This document shows, one piece after another, positions 15,782-23,114 of a stretch of 64,000 nt of DNA. The DNA lies in NCBI RefSeq assembly GCF_024171765.1, contig NZ_JAMTCI010000003.1:62001-126000 (forward strand), read 5' to 3'. The position numbers and the translations under genes were made by a program. Numbering within the stretch: position 1 is the first letter of the stretch; each line of letters begins with the position of its first letter. Under the pieces are notes generated by a model that did not search any database, was not told the origin of the DNA, and was given only the letters and a program-made list of their open reading frames with translations. Source of the DNA: Williamsia deligens (GTDB lineage Bacteria; Actinomycetota; Actinomycetes; Mycobacteriales; Mycobacteriaceae).

Positions 15782-17733
15782 GCCACCCGCATCACGAGCG
15801 CCGGCGCGTCGTCGGGCGCGAGGCCGAGCGCGTCCCGGGCGTCCCGGTCCGCCGCGCACAGCTGATCGCCGCGCTCGGGCGCGATGCCCCGACGTTCGTC
15901 GTCGTCGCGGGCGTAACCGGTGATCGGTTGCGCCGCCGCGACATCCCTCCCCGTCGCCGCGAGCCGGGCCCACACGGTCTCGGCGACGATCCCCGCACGG
16001 GCGAAGTCCGCCGCCGACCAGCCGGCGGCGGTCACCACCACGAGGGCTGACGATCCTGCGACGGCACCCCGGGTGAGGTCGCCGAGAGCCTGGCCGGCAT
16101 CCCAGTCCGACAGGTGTGCCATCACGTCGGCACGGGTGAGGACGCCGAGCAGCGCCGCGGCCCCGGGCGGGAGCACGGGCGGTGACGTGACGAGTTCGGC
16201 GTGGAGATCCGGTGTCAGCCACCGGATCCGCTCCCCGACGGCCAGAGCGGCGGCGTAGCGCTCGACGGCGGCCCGGTCGGCGACGACGCGGACGGTGGCC
16301 GTGTCGTCGGAGAGATCGGTGATGGTGTCCAGGGCGGCGTTCGCCCCGCCGCCCATGCCGTCGTCCCCGCGCGTCGCGGAGGGCCCCCAGACCACCGAGC
16401 CGTCGGGGTCGTCGTCGCGCCCGTCCACCACGGCCTCGCCGGACATCCCGCGTCCGGCTGCCGCGACGATCATCGCCCGGACCGTGGCCCCGAGTGCGAA
16501 CGCCGATCCCCGCCGGTCGACGTCGACGCGTGACGTCGGGCGGTCGTGGTCCAGCGCCACGTGCATCGACATGCCGTCGACATCGACGACGGAGGTCCAC
16601 GAGGCGTTCCCCGACCGGCTGCGTGCGGCGGCGATGGCCTCGACGTCGGACAGGGCCACCCGGTCGGGCGATGGTCCGCCGTCCGGGATGCGGGGGAGAG
16701 GCGGCGGTTCCAGCGTGTCGAGAGCACCCTCGATGTCGATGCGGGTCCGCCCCGACGGCAACGGGAGCCCCTGGACCAGCCGGCGGATCGCGGCCGCGCA
16801 CGTCGCGCCGCCGAGCGCGACGTCCCCGCCGAGCTGTGGCCACGTCGACAGGGTCCGTCCCACCTCGAGCACCGAGGCGCCCATCCGGGGGGTGATGCGA
16901 CTCGCGTCGAGCAGCGTCGCTGCGGCGCCGATGCGCCCCGCCGGTCCCGCTGCGGCGACGGCGTCGGGGTCGATGTCGCCGAGGAGGCCGTGGAACAGCG
17001 GACGATCCGGCTCGAGGTCGAAGCGTTCGACGTCGAGGACGCCACCGTCGCTGGACTCGGTGACGACGGGGATCCGGCGGAGCCGGGCCCGCTCGCGCAC
17101 GAGGAACTTGGCCGCGAACGAGTCACACTCCTCGAGCACCAGATCAAGACCCTCGAGGAAGTCCTCGACGGTCTCGGCGTCGACGGGTGCGGCCATGATC
17201 TCGACACGGAGGTACGGGTCGATCTCGGCGATGCGTCGTGCGGCGACCACCGCCTTGTCGACCCCGAGATCGAGCACGGTCGCGGGGACACGGTTGAGGT
17301 TCGAGAGATCCAGCTCGTCGAAGTCGGCGAGACGCAGCGTCCCGGTGATGCCCTCGAGGGCGATGGTGTGCGCGATGGCGTGACCGACGCTCAGGCCGAC
17401 GACCCCGATCGTCGTGGCCGCAGCCGCTCGTTGCTCCTCGAGGGTGATCTTGTTGCGGTTGCGGTCGAGCCGCACGCGCCGGAACGACTCCGGACCCAGC
17501 AGGTGCACGAGCGTGCGCCGCCACGGCAGATGGACCCACCGCGCGGTCTCGTCGAGCAGGGCCTGCTCGGGAGTCGGGATCAGCGCGGACAACTCCGCCC
17601 GCTGCTGCGCCACGGTGTCCAGCCGGGTCACGAGGGGGTCGGCCGACAACTCCGCGAGGCGCCGACGGTCCGCCGCGTCGGACTCGTCGAGGATCTCCGT
17701 TCCGACGGTGTCGGGACGAGGGTGGACGGTCAT
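15778..17733 (-). CDS. ThiF/E1-like adenylating domain fused to nitroreductase-like domain (Rv1355c/MoeY family)
   Basis: This 651-residue protein has an E1-like region at about 80-330. It shows the glycine-rich ATP loop GVVGLSVGHA (110-119), DFDELDLSNLNR (137-148), Lys160 and EECDSF (201-206) where E1 proteins usually have a DxTD-type motif. No CxxC zinc pairs of MoeB type and no obvious catalytic cysteine follow, so acyl-adenylation without thioester transfer is possible. The C-terminal half (about 355-640) resembles degenerate Acg-type nitroreductases. From memory, the family is Rv1355c, annotated MoeY in M. tuberculosis, where the neighbour Rv1354c is a GGDEF-EAL protein. A GGDEF gene is close by here as well. 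GAGG lies 8 nt before the ATG. True molybdopterin function is unproven. Confidence 0.7.
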   Translation of the reverse strand: MTVHPRPDTVGTEILDESDAADRRRLAELSADPLVTRLDTVAQQRAELSALIPTPEQALLDETARWVHLPWRRTLVHLLGPESFRRVRLDRNRNKITLEEQRAAAATTIGVVGLSVGHAIAHTIALEGITGTLRLADFDELDLSNLNRVPATVLDLGVDKAVVAARRIAEIDPYLRVEIMAAPVDAETVEDFLEGLDLVLEECDSFAAKFLVRERARLRRIPVVTESSDGGVLDVERFDLEPDRPLFHGLLGDIDPDAVAAAGPAGRIGAAATLLDASRITPRMGASVLEVGRTLSTWPQLGGDVALGGATCAAAIRRLVQGLPLPSGRTRIDIEGALDTLEPPPLPRIPDGGPSPDRVALSDVEAIAAARSRSGNASWTSVVDVDGMSMHVALDHDRPTSRVDVDRRGSAFALGATVRAMIVAAAGRGMSGEAVVDGRDDDPDGSVVWGPSATRGDDGMGGGANAALDTITDLSDDTATVRVVADRAAVERYAAALAVGERIRWLTPDLHAELVTSPPVLPPGAAALLGVLTRADVMAHLSDWDAGQALGDLTRGAVAGSSALVVVTAAGWSAADFARAGIVAETVWARLAATGRDVAAAQPITGYARDDDERRGIAPERGDQLCAADRDARDALGLAPDDAPALVMRVA

Positions 17734-17952
17734 GGCAATTGCCTCTTCCCGCGCGCATTTGTTAGATGGGGATGGGGGGAGATCATTCGTGCATTTCCGA
17801 CGGACTTTTCGGGCATTGTCGACGGCATTGTTGCTGTTTGTGAATCTGCACGTCACGTGCGTCGATCATGTTCGCGATCAATGACTTTCGATTCGTTATC
17901 GGCGATTTTCACGGGTAGTTCCTGAATTCATCCTCGGGGGAAAGGATTCGTC
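17734..17952. promoter_or_regulatory. AT-richer divergent promoter region with GCACGT-N1-ACGTGC dyad
   Basis: This gap separates the divergent E1/nitroreductase gene and the N-acyltransferase-like gene, and is visibly richer in A+T than its surroundings. It contains a perfect inverted repeat GCACGT-C-ACGTGC at 17848-17860, about 115 nt from the minus-strand start and 92 nt from the plus-strand start, near the midpoint. A shared regulator acting on both genes is likely. GGGGGAAAGG (17936-17945) is the ribosome site of the plus-strand gene. Confidence 0.45.
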
Positions 17953-18699
17953 ATGTCCGTCGCAACACCGGAATTCGCGGGGGTTGTTCCACACGGGTCG
18001 GTCACACCTGGATTGCGGGTGGAGATCGACGACCCGCTGGGCGGTGCCCGACTCGTCGTCGCCACCCCGGACGGCGACGCCCGCCTGTGGCGCGACTACC
18101 TCGACGGCGCGCACGCGAGCTACGCGGCCCACGGCGTGGCCGCGGCGCTCGACCGCGACGCCGTCGCCGACGGACACGACACCGCGGTGTTCTTCGCGGT
18201 CCTCGACGAGGCCGGGGTCTGCCGGGGTGGACTCCGCGCGCAGGGCCCCTACCTCCGAGCCGACGAGTCGCACGCCGTCGTCGAGTGGGCCGGCTCGGAC
18301 GGGCTCGACGCGGTCGTCCGTGCGATCGAGACGCGACTGCCGGAGGGGGTGATCGAGGTGAAGGCGGCGTGGGTGGACCCGACGGCGCCCGACCCGCGCG
18401 CGACGGCCGGAGTGCTGTCGCGGCTCGCGTTGCCGCTGTTCGCCGTCACCGGCGCCGGGTACATCATGGCGACGTCGGCCGAGCACTCGCTGCGCCGATG
18501 GGAGTCCGGTGGAGGCCGCATCGACGAGACGGTCTGTGCGACGGCCTATCCCGACGAGCGCTACAGCACACGACTGATGTGGTGGGACGCGCGGACGATG
18601 GAGGTCGACGCCGACCCCCGGATGTTGTCGGTGATGCGGGATCAGGTGCGTCTCATGCGGATGCGATCCGGCGATGTCGCGGCTCGCATGGCCGCCTGA
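17953..18699 (+). CDS. GNAT-fold N-acyltransferase / autoinducer-synthase-like protein
   Basis: This 248-residue soluble protein has no signal peptide. After a beta-rich start, LWRDYLDGAHASYAAHG (about 45-61), VFFAVLDEAGVCRGGLRAQG (about 80-99) and LPLFAVTGAGYIMATS (about 158-173) resemble the strand order of LuxI- and FeeM-like N-acyl amino-acid synthases. There the D-x-x-G-x-x-x-G-G-x-R block binds the acyl donor. The resemblance is by eye and the family call is uncertain. It is divergent from the E1/nitroreductase gene and convergent, 7 nt apart, with a diguanylate cyclase gene. It has a strong ribosome site. If it is an acyltransferase, the pair could make and modify an acylated small molecule. 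Confidence 0.45.
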   Translation: MSVATPEFAGVVPHGSVTPGLRVEIDDPLGGARLVVATPDGDARLWRDYLDGAHASYAAHGVAAALDRDAVADGHDTAVFFAVLDEAGVCRGGLRAQGPYLRADESHAVVEWAGSDGLDAVVRAIETRLPEGVIEVKAAWVDPTAPDPRATAGVLSRLALPLFAVTGAGYIMATSAEHSLRRWESGGGRIDETVCATAYPDERYSTRLMWWDARTMEVDADPRMLSVMRDQVRLMRMRSGDVAARMAA

Positions 18700-18706
18700 C
18701 GGGGCG

Positions 18707-19960
18707 TCACGCAGTGGCGGGCGCGTAGAGGCGCGACTGGTCGTCGTCGCCGTCGACGAACTGGATCGGCGACGTCGACAGGCACACCACGCGGTCCCGA
18801 CCGGCGCTCTTGGCGACGTACACCCACCGGTCGGCGAGGTGGGTGAGGTGATCGACGACGTGGGAGATGTTCGACGTGCCCATGCGGGTGACCGACAGGG
18901 GCGCCGCGACGGCCCCGATGCTGACGGTCACCGCGGACGTCGTCGCGACCGTCGTGCGGATGGTCTCCGCCGCCTCGGTGAGCGCGGGCAGACCGCGGAT
19001 GGGGCAGAGGACGACGAACTCCTCGCCACCGAATCTGCCGATGAGGCTGCCGCGGGGCGCGGAGGCGAGGATCGCGCGGACGGTGTCGACGAGGACCGCG
19101 TCACCGGCGGCGTGGCCGAGTCGGTCGTTGACGGTCTTGAAGTGGTCGACGTCGATGAGGAGGAACCCGACCTGTACCTCTGCGTCGGCGATCTGCGACA
19201 GGAGGCGTCCGCTGCGGGCGAGGAAGCCGCGGCGGTTCAGCAGCCCGGTGAGGGGGTCGGTGTCGCCGAGGACGGCGTAGCGCTGCATCGAGACCTCGAG
19301 CGACGTCCGCAGTGCGGAGACGATGAAGACCGGGATGACGACGTTCGCGACACCGGCGCCACAGGTCACCAGCATGCCGATGAACGAGGTGACGTTGAGC
19401 AGGGCCACGACGATCGCGCAGCAGATGGCGACGCCGGCGAACGTCACCACCACCCGCCGAGACGACGCCATCGCCGCGATGGCGGGGATCGCGCCGAGCA
19501 GGGTCATGACGACTCCGGCGGCCACGGGGTCGGTCACCGCCCAGGCGGCCACCGCGATGCCCAGCATGCCGATCAGTCCGAAGACCGTGAACAACCAATC
19601 GGTCAGACGGCCGACCACAGCGGTCGTGGTGAGGACGACGAGGGTGAACACCCAGACCACGAGCAGCGCGGGCAGCCCGTTCGGGCGGAGCAGCGTCGGG
19701 TCGAGCATGCCCAACAGCGGCAGCGGCAACGAACCGCTGGTGGACAGCAGCACCGCCGCCGACCGACCGTCGAGACGTTGCCAGAACCGGGTGACGGCGC
19801 CGGGCCTGCTCCGCCGATCCCGGGGTGCCGGTGGGTCCCGACGGATCCGCGGGGCCACGAGACGGTTGCGCGTCGCGATGACGATCGGTGGCGCGACATC
19901 CGGGGAGTCGTACGCAGGACGCGTCGACTCGGACCCGGTCTGGTGCACATCCGACATCAT
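18707..19960 (-). CDS. Membrane-bound GGDEF diguanylate cyclase
   Basis: This 417-residue protein has about five to six membrane helices at 75-230, followed by a GGDEF domain from about 245 (DTDPLTGLLNRRGF, VGFLLIDVDHFKTVND, IGRFGGEEFVVL). The signature is GGEEF, which is compatible with activity and c-di-GMP synthesis. The inhibitory RxxD site expected just upstream is not there (RGSL instead), so product feedback through the I-site should be absent. There is no EAL domain, unlike Rv1354c of M. tuberculosis. The start is one of two adjacent ATGs (19960 or 19957) and overlaps the stop of the upstream zinc-ribbon gene, implying translational coupling. It may link c-di-GMP to the nearby exopolysaccharide locus. 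Confidence 0.85.
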   Translation of the reverse strand: MMSDVHQTGSESTRPAYDSPDVAPPIVIATRNRLVAPRIRRDPPAPRDRRSRPGAVTRFWQRLDGRSAAVLLSTSGSLPLPLLGMLDPTLLRPNGLPALLVVWVFTLVVLTTTAVVGRLTDWLFTVFGLIGMLGIAVAAWAVTDPVAAGVVMTLLGAIPAIAAMASSRRVVVTFAGVAICCAIVVALLNVTSFIGMLVTCGAGVANVVIPVFIVSALRTSLEVSMQRYAVLGDTDPLTGLLNRRGFLARSGRLLSQIADAEVQVGFLLIDVDHFKTVNDRLGHAAGDAVLVDTVRAILASAPRGSLIGRFGGEEFVVLCPIRGLPALTEAAETIRTTVATTSAVTVSIGAVAAPLSVTRMGTSNISHVVDHLTHLADRWVYVAKSAGRDRVVCLSTSPIQFVDGDDDQSRLYAPATA

Positions 19961-20151
19961 GCCCGGTCGGGCGGGTGTTCGGACAGCGGCCACGGGTAGT
20001 CGTGGTGATGCATCACCACGCCGCAGCGCAAGCAGATCCATGTCCGTTGGGGCGGATCACATCGGTTGTCCCAGCCGACGAGCATCCGTCGCGCACCCAG
20101 GGGGTGGCCGTGAGGGCAGCGGGCGGGGAAACGTTCGACCAGCGGGCGCAC
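19957..20151 (-). CDS. Small zinc-ribbon-like protein (64 aa), coupled to the GGDEF gene
   Basis: This 64-residue protein has cysteines at 12, 31, 40 and 43 (RCPHGH ... NRCD ... WICLRCG), the spacing of a zinc ribbon, followed by an HHHD cluster. The GTG at 20151 is chosen because AGAGG lies 5 nt upstream; a longer frame to 20325 would be arginine-rich and lacks such a site. The stop lies inside the ATGATG of the diguanylate cyclase start. I recognise similar small actinobacterial zinc ribbons but no function. Coupling suggests a partner or regulator of the cyclase. Confidence 0.6.
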   Translation of the reverse strand: MRPLVERFPARCPHGHPLGARRMLVGWDNRCDPPQRTWICLRCGVVMHHHDYPWPLSEHPPDRA

Positions 20152-20254
20152 GGGTACCTCTCGGACTCGGCCCGCGACGAGTTCCCCCAGTCTATGGCCC
20201 GGTCCGACACACTCCGCCCGGCCGAGGTAGAACACGTTCCATTTCTGCGCGATC

Positions 20255-20268
20255 GTGACTAGTGTCAC
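20255..20268. promoter_or_regulatory. GTGAC-N4-GTCAC dyad over candidate -10 box of the alcohol dehydrogenase
   Basis: GTGAC (20255-20259) and GTCAC (20264-20268) form a perfect inverted repeat. Its core holds TAGTGT (20260-20265), a good actinobacterial -10 hexamer for the gene starting at 20337. The core resembles the TGACT-AA-AGTCA site at 10595. A repressor site over the promoter is plausible. Confidence 0.35.
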
Positions 20269-20336
20269 CGGCAACGGCGCCGCCGGTCTTCTCCGGCGCC
20301 GTGCGGGCAGACGCGTGTGAGGCATGGAGGTTTCCG

Positions 20337-21467
20337 ATGAGAACGAAGGCTGCGCTGCTGCGGGAGTCCAACACCCCGTGGCAGATCGAAGAGGTGGAGC
20401 TCGGCGACCCCCGGGCCCACGAGATCAAGATCCGCATGGAGGCGGCCGGGATGTGCCACTCCGATCACCACCTGGTGACCGGCGGCATCCCCATGGCCGG
20501 GTTCCCGATCCTCGGTGGGCACGAGGGCGCGGGCGTCGTCGAGGAACTCGGCGAGGGGGTCACCGACTTCGAGGTGGGCGACCACGTCGTGCTCTCGTTC
20601 ATCCCGTCGTGCGGGAAGTGTCCGTCGTGTCAGGCCGGACTGGCCAACCTGTGCGATTTCGGCGCGATGCTCCTGCAGGGGGAGGCCGTGTCGGACAACA
20701 CCTTCCGCATCCAGACCCCGGCGGGGGAGAACGTCTACCCCATGACGCTGCTGGGGACGTTCTCGCCGTACATGGTGGTGCACGAGGCGTCCGCGGTGAA
20801 GATCGACAAGGACATCCCGTTCGAGGTCGCGGCGCTCTGCGGGTGCGGCATCCCCACCGGCTACGGCTCGTCGACCCGTAGCGGCGCGGTCAAGCCGGGC
20901 GAGGACGTCGCCATCGTCGGCGTCGGCGGTGTCGGGACGGCGGCGCTGCAGGGCGCGGTGATCTCCGGGGCGCGCAACGTCTTCGCCATCGACCCGGTCG
21001 AGTGGAAGCGTGAGCAGGCCATGAAGTTCGGGGCCACCCATGCCTTCGCCTCCGTCGAGGAGGCCGCCATGACCATCGCCGAGGTGACCGCCGGACACAT
21101 GGCGCACAAGGTGATCGTCACCGTCGGCGAGGTCCACGGCAAGGACGTCGACCTCTGGATGGGCATCACCGCGAAGGCCGGCACCTGCGTGCTGACCGGC
21201 ATGGGCAACATGATGGAGACCGAGGTGACGTTGAACCTCGCGATGCTCACGCTCCTGCAGAAGAACCTGCAGGGGACCATCTTCGGCGGTGCCAACCCGA
21301 AGCTCGACATCCCGCAGCTGCTGTCGATGTACAAGATGGGCAAGCTCAACATCGACGACATGATCACCCGCCAGTACCGCCTCGACCAGATCAACGACGG
21401 GTACACCGACATGTTGGAGGGACGCAACATCCGCGGCGTCATCCGCTTCACGGACGAGGATCGCTGA
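20337..21467 (+). CDS. NDMA-dependent (mycofactocin-associated) zinc alcohol dehydrogenase
   Basis: This 376-residue medium-chain dehydrogenase has a GHE catalytic-zinc motif (GGHEGAGVVEELG, about 61-73), Cys39-His pair MCHSDHH, structural zinc cysteines SCGKCPSCQAGLANLC (about 89-104) and the Rossmann loop VGVGGVGTAA (about 197-206). Overall it matches the actinobacterial NDMA-dependent alcohol dehydrogenases, which keep NAD bound and are thought to pass electrons to mycofactocin. GGAGG lies 6 nt before the ATG at 20337. It oxidises an alcohol to an aldehyde; the natural substrate is not visible. A short partial duplication follows the stop. Confidence 0.88.
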   Translation: MRTKAALLRESNTPWQIEEVELGDPRAHEIKIRMEAAGMCHSDHHLVTGGIPMAGFPILGGHEGAGVVEELGEGVTDFEVGDHVVLSFIPSCGKCPSCQAGLANLCDFGAMLLQGEAVSDNTFRIQTPAGENVYPMTLLGTFSPYMVVHEASAVKIDKDIPFEVAALCGCGIPTGYGSSTRSGAVKPGEDVAIVGVGGVGTAALQGAVISGARNVFAIDPVEWKREQAMKFGATHAFASVEEAAMTIAEVTAGHMAHKVIVTVGEVHGKDVDLWMGITAKAGTCVLTGMGNMMETEVTLNLAMLTLLQKNLQGTIFGGANPKLDIPQLLSMYKMGKLNIDDMITRQYRLDQINDGYTDMLEGRNIRGVIRFTDEDR

Positions 21468-21507
21468 TCCGCCTCCGGCGAAGGACCGCTGATCCGCCTC
21501 GGCGGGT
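21458..21507. repeat. Imperfect 25-nt tandem duplication spanning the dehydrogenase stop codon
   Basis: GGATCGCTGATCCGCCTC at 21458-21475 recurs as GGACCGCTGATCCGCCTC at 21483-21500, with one mismatch in 18 and a period of 25 nt. The first copy contains the gene's stop codon. A partial third copy (TGATCGCTG) follows near 21508. Confidence 0.6.
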
Positions 21508-21536
21508 GATCGCTGTCCGCGTGATCTGATGGGTGC

Positions 21537-22352
21537 GTGAACGCTCTCGCGCACCTCGACGACTGGCCCGTCGACACCGTCGCCGCCGCGGTGGTGACCG
21601 CCGACGGGTCCGTCGTCGACTCCCACGGCGACCTGGACCGCCGCTTCGCCCTGGCGTCGGTGACCAAGTTGCTCAGTGCCCACGCGATCGCCGTCGCCGT
21701 CGAGGAGGAGGCGATCGCCCTCTCCGATGCCGCGGGCCCACCGGGGTCGACCGTCGAACACCTGCTCGCGCACGCATCGGGTCTCGCCTTCGACGAGGAC
21801 GCGGTCGAGGCCGGACCCGGCGAGAAGCGCATCTACTCGAATCAGGGGTACGCGGTCCTCGCGGCGCATCTGACCGACGCCACCGGCATCGACTTCGCGG
21901 ACTACCTCCGCGACGCCGTGTGCGCGCCGCTGTCGATGTCGTCGACCACCCTGGACGGCCCCGCGGGCCACGGCGCCACGTCCAGCGTCGCCGACCTCGC
22001 GCGGCTCGCCGCTGATCTCCTGACCCCCCGACTGATCGCCCCGGCCACCCATGCGGCGATGACGACCGTGCACTTCCCCGGACTCGACGGGTTCGTGCCG
22101 GGATACGGCCGCCACAGTCCCAACGACTGGGGGCTCGGCCCGGAGATCCGCGGGGAGAAGTCGCCGCACTGGACCGGGACACGGACGTCGCCGACGACCT
22201 TCGGCCACTTCGGACAGTCGGGGACGTTCCTGTGGGTGGATCCCGATCGCGGCGCGGCCTGCGTCGTCCTCACCGACCGGACCTTCGGCTCCTGGGCCAA
22301 GCCGCTGTGGTCGGACTTCTCGGACGCCGTGGTCGCCGAGCTGACGGACTGA
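21537..22352 (+). CDS. Serine hydrolase of the beta-lactamase / penicillin-binding-protein C fold
   Basis: This 271-residue protein has the active-site SxxK tetrad as Ser41-Val-Thr-Lys44 (ASVTKLLSAHA), a tyrosine motif YSNQGY near 99, and GHFGQSGTFLW near 224 in place of the KTG strand. It lacks a signal peptide and is shorter than class C beta-lactamases, so it is more likely a cytoplasmic esterase or peptidase of the family than a resistance enzyme. The GTG start at 21537 has only a weak GGG upstream. It stands 69 nt after the dehydrogenase on the same strand. Confidence 0.75.
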   Translation: MNALAHLDDWPVDTVAAAVVTADGSVVDSHGDLDRRFALASVTKLLSAHAIAVAVEEEAIALSDAAGPPGSTVEHLLAHASGLAFDEDAVEAGPGEKRIYSNQGYAVLAAHLTDATGIDFADYLRDAVCAPLSMSSTTLDGPAGHGATSSVADLARLAADLLTPRLIAPATHAAMTTVHFPGLDGFVPGYGRHSPNDWGLGPEIRGEKSPHWTGTRTSPTTFGHFGQSGTFLWVDPDRGAACVVLTDRTFGSWAKPLWSDFSDAVVAELTD

Positions 22353-22483
22353 CGCTCGAACACACGTACCACTGGCGTATCACCCGCACCGTGAGGCACA
22401 ATGGTCTCGTACCTATCTCCGGTGGGTGTCGCCAGGTCGTTGGGGAAGACGATCCTCGTCGAATCCACGGAGGGTGAGAACCG

Positions 22484-23002
22484 GTGCGCAGACTCGAACA
22501 GTTCGCGGACGTGACGACAGGTGTGGTCTACATCCACTCGTCACCGACCGCACTCTGCCCACATGTCGAGTGGGCTCTGTCGTCGACCCTCGACGCCCGC
22601 GCGAACCTCAAGTGGTCGGCGCAGGAGGCGGGTCGTGGACTCCAACGTGCCACCGTCGACTGGACCGGGCCTGTCGGCACCGGAGCCCGGCTCGCCAGCG
22701 CCCTGCGCGAGTGGCCGGTGTTGCGCTTCGAGGTGACCGAGAACCCGAGCGAGGGTGTCGACGGCGAACGCTACTGCCATGTGCCGGGCCTCGGACTGTG
22801 GCGCGGCTCGATGAGTGCCAACGGTGACGTCGTGGTGGGGGAGATGCAGCTGCGGTCGATGATCGACTCCGCTCCCGATGCGATCGGCCTCGCCGGTCGG
22901 CTCGACGCGGCCCTCGGCACCGCGTGGGACGAAGCCCTGGAGTCCTACCGCATGGGCGGCGCCGGCGCCGAGGTCACGTGGCTGCATCAGCGCGTGGGCT
23001 GA
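22484..23002 (+). CDS. DUF3145 family protein
   Basis: This 172-residue soluble protein starts VRRLEQFADVTTGVVYIHSSP and contains ALCPHVEWAL, RFEVTENPSEG and GERYCHVPGLGLWRG. I recognise these as the actinobacteria-specific DUF3145 family, whose function is unknown. GAGAA precedes the GTG. It is convergent with accD6 and separated from it by a strong two-way terminator. The 3' end shows a near-exact 21-nt repeat that duplicates the stop region. Confidence 0.75.
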   Translation: MRRLEQFADVTTGVVYIHSSPTALCPHVEWALSSTLDARANLKWSAQEAGRGLQRATVDWTGPVGTGARLASALREWPVLRFEVTENPSEGVDGERYCHVPGLGLWRGSMSANGDVVVGEMQLRSMIDSAPDAIGLAGRLDAALGTAWDEALESYRMGGAGAEVTWLHQRVG

Positions 23003-23035
23003 CGCCACGCGGGTTGCATCAGCGCATGGGCTGAC
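22983..23035. repeat. 21-nt direct repeat duplicating the stop region of the DUF3145 gene
   Basis: The 21 nt at 22983-23003, which include the last codons and stop of the gene, recur at 23015-23035 with a single G-to-A change. The period is 32 nt. The second copy would encode the same end LHQRxG-stop if in frame. Confidence 0.7.
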
Positions 23036-23051
23036 AGACCTGTCCCGATGA

Positions 23052-23085
23052 GAAAGGCCCTGGACCTCGCGGTCCAGGGCCTTTC
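23052..23085. terminator. Strong bidirectional intrinsic terminator
   Basis: A perfect 15-bp stem GAAAGGCCCTGGACC / GGTCCAGGGCCTTTC closes a TCGC loop. On the plus strand it is followed by TTCTTCTGTC; on the minus strand the stem's own A/T-rich foot gives a similar end. It lies between the convergent DUF3145 gene and accD6, serving both. Confidence 0.9.
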
Positions 23086-23114
23086 TTCTGTCCGTCTCGG
23101 ACCTCAGCGTCCGA

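Noticed and set aside
15778-17733. Accepting molybdopterin synthesis as the function of the ThiF-like fusion
   Set aside because: MoeB-type CxxC zinc pairs and a catalytic cysteine are not visible, no moa/moe genes are nearby, and the nitroreductase-like half does not fit that pathway.
19957-20325. A 122-codon version of the zinc-ribbon gene
   Set aside because: The extra N-terminus is Arg-rich and overlaps the dehydrogenase promoter; the GTG at 20151 has an AGAGG ribosome site.
21537-22352. Calling the serine hydrolase an antibiotic-resistance beta-lactamase
   Set aside because: There is no signal peptide, the KTG box is replaced, and the size is below class C enzymes.
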